Below, piece after piece: positions 1 through 6,379 of a stretch of DNA of 26,103 nucleotides (the first letter of the stretch is position 1; the number at the start of each line of letters is the position of its first letter). Source of the stretch: Bacteroidales bacterium (GTDB taxonomy: Bacteria > Bacteroidota > Bacteroidia > Bacteroidales > Bacteroidaceae); contig SFPC01000017.1 of NCBI GenBank assembly GCA_004552195.1, forward strand, positions 1-26,103, given 5' to 3'. The translations under genes were made by a program, and so were the position numbers. The notes under the pieces are model-generated. The model ran no database searches. It had not been told where the DNA came from and saw nothing but the letters and a program-made list of their open reading frames with translations.

Positions 1-11
1 TCACGTCAGTC

Positions 12-27
12 GCATAGCCCGCTATGC
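12..27. repeat. short inverted repeat near the left edge
   Basis: The arms gcatagc (12-18) and gctatgc (21-27) are perfect complements separated by 2 nt. The repeat lies about 95 bp beyond the GH95 stop codon, and no T-run follows it on the minus strand, so it is not a convincing terminator. The rest of 1-122 holds no gene that I can support. It may be the edge of a repeat or structured RNA that continues outside the window. Confidence 0.35.
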
Positions 28-122
28 TCCTTCCTCCACTTACAAAATGTCATCTCTAAAAATCCAGCATCCAGCTCGGCCTAATTTATAGAACACCCCA
101 TAAGAAATGTCGGAAACAGCCA

Positions 123-3100
123 TCAAGGCACGAGCACCTTCCGGCCACCCACGATGTAAAGGCCACGGCTCAGGCGACCTGCGGCACGGTTGACGCGTCG
201 GCCATCGATGGTGTAAACCACGGGGTTCTCCTTGTCGGCAACGGCAGTCTGGTCCACGCCGGTCACTTCGCCGTTGAGGTCGATGCGGAAGCCGCGTGCC
301 TGCGAAAGTGAAACGGTGGGGCAAGCCAGGTAAGCCTTGCCGGCCTTCGTCACGAAGGGAGCACCATCGGCTGCGCCGTAGAAGAAGCCCAGCACCTTCT
401 CGCCGTTCTCATAGGAGTAGGTCAGCTTGTAGTAGCGGCTGTGTGCCGGCGAAGCTATCAAACCGTCCTCCATCTGTCCGTAGAGGTACTGCGAACCGGA
501 GAAAACATCGGTGGAGCCGGAGTAAGCAAACTCGTAGTTGCCCTTATCGCCCTTGATGAGCAATGCCGTACCGGCGGGCACTGTCGTTCCGGAGGTATAG
601 GTCCATGCAGGAACCAGTGTACCTACCGTTTCGCCGTCTTCGATGGTGACATCCTTTACCGTGGCTCCCGTTACGCCTTGCGGCATCACGATGGCACGGT
701 CAGAGTAGAACGTGCCGTAGCCTTCGGCGGTGAGGATTTCCATCACACCCTTTTCGGGCTTCGTGCCGGACTGGGTAAAGTCAATCACGATGACATCGTT
801 CACAGCAGTCTGCAGGCGTACCACATCGGTCGAGAGGATTGCCACGCCCACAACTTCGCCGTTCTTGGTGAAGCGGGCCTGAGCGATGTCCTTGCCCTTG
901 ACCATCAGCGGCTGGCCTTTGTGCGACACGATGGTGACGGTGGTGGCGGCATTGTTCTCCCAGTTGATGCTGACGGTGAAGTTGCCCACAGCCTTCAAGC
1001 CCTGCATCGTACCATTGCTCCAAGCCGTAGGCAAGGCGGGCAGGATTTCGATAGTGTCGCTCTGGCTCTGCATGATCATCTCGGCCATACCGGCGCAAGC
1101 ACCGAAGTTACCGTCAATCTGGAAGGGAGCGTGCGAGTCGAACAGGTTGTAGAACACACCGGCACCGCCGTTGGCGTGGCGCAGCGCATTATTCAGGATG
1201 GTGCGGCTGTGGTCGCCGTCCTTGGCGCGTGCCCAGAGATTGATCTTCCAACCCATGGACCAACCGGTAGCACCGTCACCGCGCAGGCGCAGCGAGTTGA
1301 CAGCAGCCGTGTACAGGTCGGTGCCCGGAGTTACCTGGCTGAACGGATAGAGGCACATGAGGTGGCTCATGTGGCGGTGGCCGTCAGCACCGGCATCATA
1401 GGGCGAGTATTTCCATTCGCGGAGGATGGTAGTGTTTTGTGCCACGCCGTTGCGCGTTTGCACGGTTTCGTTCGTGCCCCACGTACCGTCGTACACTTCC
1501 GTGGCAAGTCCCTTGTCAAGTTTGTTGAACTTGTTCTTCAGGTCGGCATAGTCATCATCGGTAATGCCGGCTTCGGCCTGACCCAGCACGCGGATGGCTT
1601 CCAGGGTGTTGCTGAAGAGGTCGTAAACGAGCTGCTGGGCATGAGCCACACCATTCTCGCTGCCGGGTCCGTGTTCGGGCGAATACTCGTTGGGGCAGAC
1701 GTAGGTGCCGTCGGTGTCGAGCACGAGGCGGTCAAGCCAGAACTGCGTGGCGGAGAGCATGGCGGGGAAGGCGCGCTTCAGGTAGTCCACATCCAGCGTA
1801 TAGCGGTAGTGCTGCCACAGGTGGGTGCAGTACCAAGCGTTGGAGATGACATAGTTGTGCATAAAGCTGCCGCAACCGCCGAAGATATTGTTCTCCGTGT
1901 AGCACGTCCAGCCGCGTTGCTGACTGGCAGCGGTGGCATAAGCCTTCCACTGCGGACTGTTGGCCATGTTGATGATGTAGTTCAGGAAGGGCAGATGCAT
2001 CTCGCTGAGGTTGGTCTGCTCGGCGGGCCAGTAGTTCATCTGCACGTTGATGTTGGAGTGGATGTCGGAGTTCCAGGCGGGGTTATCCATGTTGCTCCAG
2101 ATACCCTGCAGGTTGTTCGGGAGGTCCACACCGCGCGAAGAGCTGATTTCGAGGTAGCGGCCGTAAGCGAAGTAGAGCTGTTCGAGCATCAGGGCGTTGG
2201 CTCCGTTGCCGCTGTTGTAGGTGTCGATAAGCTCGTTCGTAGGCACGGTGTTGGTAGTGCCGTTGAGGTCGAGGCTCATGCGGTTCCAGTAGTTCTGGAA
2301 GTCGTTGAGGTGGCTGCTGTACAGGTCATTGTAGCTCTTTGCGGCAGCCGTATTCACGCGGTTGCGGAGGTTGGTGGTGAGCTTATCCGTGCCGCTGGTA
2401 TAGGTCGTGGAGTAAGGATCGAAGTCCGTAGCACCGGCAATGACCACCATCACGTTGCGCGTGCCGCTCACGGTAACGCCCTCTTCGGTCGTGGTGACAG
2501 TTCCTTCGTTGTCGAGGTTGACCACCTTGAAGCGGAGGGCATACTTGATGGTCTGGGTTTCACCGTTGAACGTGTTGCCCGAGAAGAAGCCCGAAGCGTC
2601 GTTGTAGAAAGTCGTGCGTCCAAGCACATTGCCGCTCTGCAGCGTGAAGCGGAGGTTGAGCGGGGCTGTACCCGTGGAGGCGTACTGAGCCACCACCACA
2701 TTGTCGGGATAGGAAGCGAAGTACTGGCGTTCGTAGCTCGTTGCGCTCTTCGCGCTCTTGAACTGCACGAAACCGGTGGCATTGGCCAGGTTCAGGCCGC
2801 GCACATAGTCCGTTGCGCCTTCGTCCGGGCGGAGCGTGAGGTCGTCGCTGAGGTTCTCAACGAACAAGGAGCCGAAGTTTTCGTACTGTCCGTAGTTGGC
2901 ACTCACGTCGGAGGAGCGTCCGCTCCAGAGGGTCTTCTCGTTGATTTGGATTTCGTCGCGCATGACGCCGCCGAAGAGGCTGGCGCCGAGCTGTCCGTTA
3001 CCGATGGGCAACGACCATTCCATCCAGTTGCTGTAGCCCTGACCGCCGGAATAGAGGGGTGCGGTGGTGGCAGGCTCGTTGTACCAGAGGGTGAGTTTGT

Positions 3101-5531
3101 TTTCGGGGGTGAAGGAGGCGATGGAGGCTACCGTGTAGTCGGCAAAGGAGATGCCGCTCACGGGCAGGAACTTCATCGGGTTGCCGCCGTCGCCGGCCAT
3201 ATAAACGGAGATGGGGTTTCCTGCGGTAGCGCCGCTGTACATATTGAGGTGGGGGTTGTTGGTGTCGGTCACGACTGTGGGCTTGATTTCCCAGGCCTGA
3301 GCATAGCTGCCTTTGGATACGACGAGGCTGAACTTGTAGGCATCGGTATTGCCGTCGGAAGCGGCTGTCTTGAGGCGGCCATTCGTACCCGTACCGTCGA
3401 AGTAGGCGAACTCACCCTTCTTGTTGACGAGCTTGAAGGAGTTTTTGTTGCCGATGAAGCGCCACATCATTTCTTCCTTGTACTGGGTGCTGGCCGTTAC
3501 GGTCACTTCGCCGCCCACCGTGGTGGGAGCGATCCAGTTGAGGGAGTTTTTGCAGAACTGGATGTAGTACCACTCATCGCCTTCGGCAGGGGTTGCGTCT
3601 GCGTAGAAGGCCGGCTCAACGGGAGCGGGGGGAAGTACGACCCGGAAGGGGTTATTGGAGTCGCCAATGTTCCAAACGCCGAGGGGTTTTCCGGCCCCCG
3701 TGCCGCCCCATTGGTTCATGGCCTGCGAGGCACCGCTGTTGACCAACTCAAAATAGCCGGGATGGGCTGAGCTTTGGCGGAGTTCGAAGGTCACGGCACC
3801 GGATTCGCTGTCCGTGGTCTTATATCTGCTGTCTGAATAGCTGAGGTATCGTCCGGCCTTGCTGATGGCTTTGAGCGAACGGATGTCTGTGCCGATGAAG
3901 GCCCAAAGCTGTGCGTTGGAGTTGGCCATCGTGGCCGTCTGGGCGTTGTTGCCGGCCTGCTTGTCCTCAACGACGGCACCGCCCGTCTTGAACTGGATGT
4001 AGTAGTAGAGCGACTCGTCGGTGAGGTCAGAAGCCGAGGCGTAGAGCGTGGGCTCTGGGGCAAACATGCTTTCTGCGGCAAACAACTGGAGACGGTTGCC
4101 GTTGTCGTTATTGTTCCAAATACCCACACCTGCAGGGTTGTTGATGGAACGGTCGTTCATACCGTACTTGCTGTTATCGCCCACGCGGACGATTTCCACG
4201 TAGTCGCCACAGGGGTCGAAGTAGAAAGTTTCGGCCGAGGCAGCCTCCGTGCCAAGCTGGAAGCGGGCAGTGGTCGTATTCTCTGCGTTCATCGCGTAGA
4301 CGTACTTTCCGGCCTTGCTGACCATGATGAAGTTGTCCTTCGTGCCGATGAACTTCCACTTGAACTGGTCTTCGTTGGTTGCGGATGAAACCACTTCGAG
4401 CTTCGTGTCGGTGGTAGCGGCGCGGAAGTAGTGTGCGCGTTCTTGCATCTTGACAAAGTACCAATACTCGTTGGTTTCGTCGGAGAACTTGGGGAGTTTG
4501 GCGAGATAAGCGTTGTAGGCCTCATCGAGCGATGTGGCATCGAAGGCGGCCATCTTGTTGCCGTTGTCGTGGGCGTTCCACACGCCGACTTCCGCGTTAT
4601 CTCGCTTGTTGAAGCCCAGGCGTGCGTTGTCGTTCTTGCGGTAGATTTCAAAGTCCGAGGTGGTTGCGCCCAGGCCAAAGCGGAAGACGATGGCATCGGC
4701 CTGGGTGGCTGCGGCGCTGCCCATGTAGTAGCGGCCGTTGGTCTGGTCACCGGCGGTTCCGATGTTATCCTTGTGGGAAAAGCTGGTGATGTAGCGGCCC
4801 TGGCGGCTGCGGATGACGAAGTCGCCCTCGTCATTCACGGCGATAAACTGCCATTGGCGGCTCTTGTCGTTGTACGGTTCGCTGGAATCAAGGCCTACTT
4901 TCGCGCTCGCACCATTGTCTTTGAGGTAGTGCGTGGTGCCGTTGGTCAGGGCGAGGTAGTAGTAGATGGGTTCTTCCTCGTCGGAAAGCGTGGGGAGCTT
5001 CGACCGGTAGGTGGCGTAGTCGGCGACAACCGTGGCCACGGGCACGAAAATGAATTTGTTGAGGTCTTTGTCCTTGGCGCGCTCCGTGAAGGGCTGGCCG
5101 TAGGCAGCACTTCCCGAAATAGTCAGGCAGGTTCCGTTGGCCACGTCGCCAACCTCTGTACGGAAGGCTTCCCAGAAATTGTCATACTGGTGCATGCCGT
5201 AGGTCTGCGTTCCAGTGGTCGAGGCCACGTAGCGTGACGTGCCGATGTTGTAGACGAGCGTGCGGCCCGCCTTGCTCACGAGCTTGAAGCTCGTAGTGCT
5301 TTCACCTACGACCTTCCACTGCTGGCCATCGGCGAGGGCGACATCGTAGCCCTTGAGCTGGACGTTCTCATTGGCACCCACATCGGTGAGGTAGAAGTCG
5401 AAATGCGACTTAAACCGGATGTAGTACCACGTAGCCTCGCCATCTTCTGTAGAGAAGGTAGGAGTCGCCGGTTCTGCGCCCGCAGTGATGAACGCTACGA
5501 GCATCAGCCATAAACTGAGGAGTTTTCTCAT
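123..5531 (-). CDS. secreted GH95 alpha-L-fucosidase with five N-terminal repeat modules and a T9SS-type tail
   Basis: This is a predicted 1802-residue exo-enzyme removing terminal alpha-L-fucose, probably 1,2-linked, from host or plant glycans by the inverting GH95 mechanism. The start at 5531 is chosen because it opens directly onto a signal peptide (MRKLLSLWLMLVAFITAGA); the frame stays open 16 codons further upstream, but that stretch is not signal-like. Five related modules with W/Y-YYI/L-x-F signatures start near residues 34, 189, 354, 507 and 651; they resemble ricin-type beta-trefoil or carbohydrate-binding folds. The GH95 N-domain begins near 810 and the catalytic domain near 1100. 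By comparison with the family, N1160 and N1162 (HSNINVQMNYW), E1286 (EYSPEHGPG, general acid) and D1473 (IDGNFGACAG) match the known active-site residues. A Bacteroidetes beta-rich domain (about 1594-1760) precedes the tail TIDGRRV...RGLYIVGGRKV, typical of type IX secretion. The gene has its own likely promoter and follows a repeat-rich gap. Family assignment is secure; linkage specificity is inferred. Confidence 0.93.
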   Translation of the reverse strand: MRKLLSLWLMLVAFITAGAEPATPTFSTEDGEATWYYIRFKSHFDFYLTDVGANENVQLKGYDVALADGQQWKVVGESTTSFKLVSKAGRTLVYNIGTSRYVASTTGTQTYGMHQYDNFWEAFRTEVGDVANGTCLTISGSAAYGQPFTERAKDKDLNKFIFVPVATVVADYATYRSKLPTLSDEEEPIYYYLALTNGTTHYLKDNGASAKVGLDSSEPYNDKSRQWQFIAVNDEGDFVIRSRQGRYITSFSHKDNIGTAGDQTNGRYYMGSAAATQADAIVFRFGLGATTSDFEIYRKNDNARLGFNKRDNAEVGVWNAHDNGNKMAAFDATSLDEAYNAYLAKLPKFSDETNEYWYFVKMQERAHYFRAATTDTKLEVVSSATNEDQFKWKFIGTKDNFIMVSKAGKYVYAMNAENTTTARFQLGTEAASAETFYFDPCGDYVEIVRVGDNSKYGMNDRSINNPAGVGIWNNNDNGNRLQLFAAESMFAPEPTLYASASDLTDESLYYYIQFKTGGAVVEDKQAGNNAQTATMANSNAQLWAFIGTDIRSLKAISKAGRYLSYSDSRYKTTDSESGAVTFELRQSSAHPGYFELVNSGASQAMNQWGGTGAGKPLGVWNIGDSNNPFRVVLPPAPVEPAFYADATPAEGDEWYYIQFCKNSLNWIAPTTVGGEVTVTASTQYKEEMMWRFIGNKNSFKLVNKKGEFAYFDGTGTNGRLKTAASDGNTDAYKFSLVVSKGSYAQAWEIKPTVVTDTNNPHLNMYSGATAGNPISVYMAGDGGNPMKFLPVSGISFADYTVASIASFTPENKLTLWYNEPATTAPLYSGGQGYSNWMEWSLPIGNGQLGASLFGGVMRDEIQINEKTLWSGRSSDVSANYGQYENFGSLFVENLSDDLTLRPDEGATDYVRGLNLANATGFVQFKSAKSATSYERQYFASYPDNVVVAQYASTGTAPLNLRFTLQSGNVLGRTTFYNDASGFFSGNTFNGETQTIKYALRFKVVNLDNEGTVTTTEEGVTVSGTRNVMVVIAGATDFDPYSTTYTSGTDKLTTNLRNRVNTAAAKSYNDLYSSHLNDFQNYWNRMSLDLNGTTNTVPTNELIDTYNSGNGANALMLEQLYFAYGRYLEISSSRGVDLPNNLQGIWSNMDNPAWNSDIHSNINVQMNYWPAEQTNLSEMHLPFLNYIINMANSPQWKAYATAASQQRGWTCYTENNIFGGCGSFMHNYVISNAWYCTHLWQHYRYTLDVDYLKRAFPAMLSATQFWLDRLVLDTDGTYVCPNEYSPEHGPGSENGVAHAQQLVYDLFSNTLEAIRVLGQAEAGITDDDYADLKNKFNKLDKGLATEVYDGTWGTNETVQTRNGVAQNTTILREWKYSPYDAGADGHRHMSHLMCLYPFSQVTPGTDLYTAAVNSLRLRGDGATGWSMGWKINLWARAKDGDHSRTILNNALRHANGGAGVFYNLFDSHAPFQIDGNFGACAGMAEMIMQSQSDTIEILPALPTAWSNGTMQGLKAVGNFTVSINWENNAATTVTIVSHKGQPLMVKGKDIAQARFTKNGEVVGVAILSTDVVRLQTAVNDVIVIDFTQSGTKPEKGVMEILTAEGYGTFYSDRAIVMPQGVTGATVKDVTIEDGETVGTLVPAWTYTSGTTVPAGTALLIKGDKGNYEFAYSGSTDVFSGSQYLYGQMEDGLIASPAHSRYYKLTYSYENGEKVLGFFYGAADGAPFVTKAGKAYLACPTVSLSQARGFRIDLNGEVTGVDQTAVADKENPVVYTIDGRRVNRAAGRLSRGLYIVGGRKVLVP

Positions 5532-5648
5532 AGATAAATAGATATGTGATACAATAAAGATAATTCTGTGTATGCACAACGAGCCTTAACGTAAGAACAA
5601 GGTCAACAAAGGTTTTGTCAAAACAGGTAAGTTGTACGATGAACGCCG

Positions 5649-5656
5649 CAAAAGTA
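5649..5656 (-). promoter_or_regulatory. Bacteroidetes -7 element for the GH95 gene
   Basis: The minus strand reads TACTTTTG, an exact match to TAnnTTTG, the Bacteroidetes sigma-ABfr -7 consensus. It lies about 118 bp upstream of the GH95 start codon. A T-rich stretch, not a clean TTTG, occupies the -33 region. The start of transcription would fall near 5641, giving a leader of roughly 110 nt. The first CTATAG array begins 87 bp upstream of this element. Confidence 0.6.
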
Positions 5657-5743
5657 AGGCATTATTTCTAAAAAATAAAAAAAATGTGCAATTACGTTGT
5701 CGGGCCGATATGATTTTTAGTTTCAAGGGAGAAGCCAGAGCTT

Positions 5744-5867
5744 GATAGGTTGCTATAGGAAGCGATAGGTTTTTATAGGGAGCTATAGATTTCTATAGTT
5801 TTTATAGATTGCTATAGGTTGCTATAGGTTTCTATAGATTTCTATAGATTTCTATAGCTCCCTATCC
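5744..5867. repeat. CTATAG array 1: 13 units at 10-bp period
   Basis: Thirteen hexamers of CTATAG or close variants (gatag, ttatag, a last ctatcc) have end positions at 5748, 5758, 5768, 5778, 5788, 5798, 5807, 5817, 5827, 5837, 5847, 5857 and 5867. Every step is 10 bp except one of 9. The spacers are mostly GATT, GGTT or GTTT-like. The core is a palindrome, so the array has no strand. It lies upstream of the GH95 promoter. The spacing is too short and the spacers too similar for a CRISPR array. Confidence 0.9.
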
Positions 5868-5869
5868 CT

Positions 5870-5940
5870 CACGCGCCCTTCACGCGCCCTTCACGCGCCC
5901 TTCACGCTCCCTTCACGCTCCCTTCACGCTCCCTTCACGC
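5870..5940. repeat. 11-bp GC-rich tandem repeat
   Basis: Three copies of CACGCGCCCTT (5870-5902) are followed by three copies of CACGCTCCCTT (5903-5935) and a partial seventh copy. The 11-bp unit is not a multiple of three and no reading frame is involved. The two sub-families, differing by one base, suggest growth by slippage or unequal exchange. The array directly abuts the CTATAG array, with a change of both period and composition at the junction. Confidence 0.9.
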
Positions 5941-5946
5941 GCGCGG

Positions 5947-6203
5947 ATATACGCAATTTTTCCCCGGAAAAAAGCGTTCACTCCTTCACAGACTGTCTGT
6001 TCTGCGCTGATTTTCATCGGGAAATCGTGTGAAGGCTTTGGTTTTCAACCCTTCACACCTACCCCCGCAATACCCCCACGCAGCTGGCCTGCTGTGAACA
6101 CTTGAAAATCAAAGCCTTCACACCGAAAATCGCTGGTTTTCAGCAAGAAAAGAGCTATCGGTGAAAGGGTGAATGCTTTTTCTCAGTAAAAAATTACGTA
6201 TAT
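5947..6203. repeat. about 257-bp palindromic, MITE-like element
   Basis: The two ends are imperfect inverted repeats: the left end starts atatacgcaattttt and the right end finishes aaaaattacgtatat, with similarity over about 43 bp reaching a TTCAC-rich motif. Inside, 6027-6048 and 6102-6123 pair over 22 bp with one mismatch. The two arms, 5947-6048 and 6102-6203, are both 102 bp long and flank a 53-bp centre, so the whole unit is nearly symmetrical. No open frame fills it. It could be a non-autonomous transposable element, a REP-like repeat or a structured RNA. I could not identify a clear target-site duplication. Confidence 0.6.
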
Positions 6204-6282
6204 AATAGGTTAGAAGATTATGGGGTTACGGTCGCTTCGCTCCCTAAGCTCATCACCCAACAACACCGCTACCTTCACGCGC

Positions 6283-6341
6283 ACAAGTCCCGGACTTGTT
6301 TTTACAACTCAAGGAGTTGGAAAAAATAGTCCGGGACTTGT
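6283..6341. repeat. long inverted repeat, possible terminator after the DPP4-family gene
   Basis: The 28-nt arms (6283-6310 and 6314-6341) match at 25 of 28 positions around a loop of only 3 nt. The outermost 14 bp (acaagtcccggact / agtccgggacttgt) are perfect. Each outer segment is itself nearly self-complementary (acaagtcc.ggacttgt), so two small hairpins could form in place of one long one. It begins 38 nt after the DPP4-family stop. No T-run follows it on the minus strand; the T/A runs lie inside the stem. A terminator role is possible, and a dispersed REP-like repeat is an alternative. Confidence 0.7.
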
Positions 6342-6379
6342 GGAGCACTATCGGCGGCCCTGTGAAGGGATGCGTCGAG

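Larger units (their letters stand above)
5532..6379. other. 848-bp gene-free, repeat-dense intergenic region
   Basis: No credible coding frame is present between the GH95 start and the DPP4-family stop. Reading rightward, it holds the GH95 leader (about 110 nt), a Bacteroidetes-type promoter, an AT-rich stretch, a 10-bp CTATAG array, an abutting 11-bp GC-rich array, a large imperfect palindrome and a long hairpin; these are listed separately. Positions 6204-6282 show no recognisable structure. Confidence 0.8.

Noticed and set aside
441..3770. 1109-codon open frame on the plus strand
   Set aside because: It is antisense to the GH95 gene. The translation is rich in V, H, G and E without any domain, as expected from the complement of GC-rich codons.
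5532..5579. upstream start for the GH95 gene
   Set aside because: The extra 16 codons would place a charged and mixed segment before an otherwise ideal signal peptide.
5744..5867. CRISPR array
   Set aside because: The repeat is 6 bp with 4-bp spacers; CRISPR repeats are 23-47 bp with unique spacers of about 30 bp, and no cas gene is nearby.
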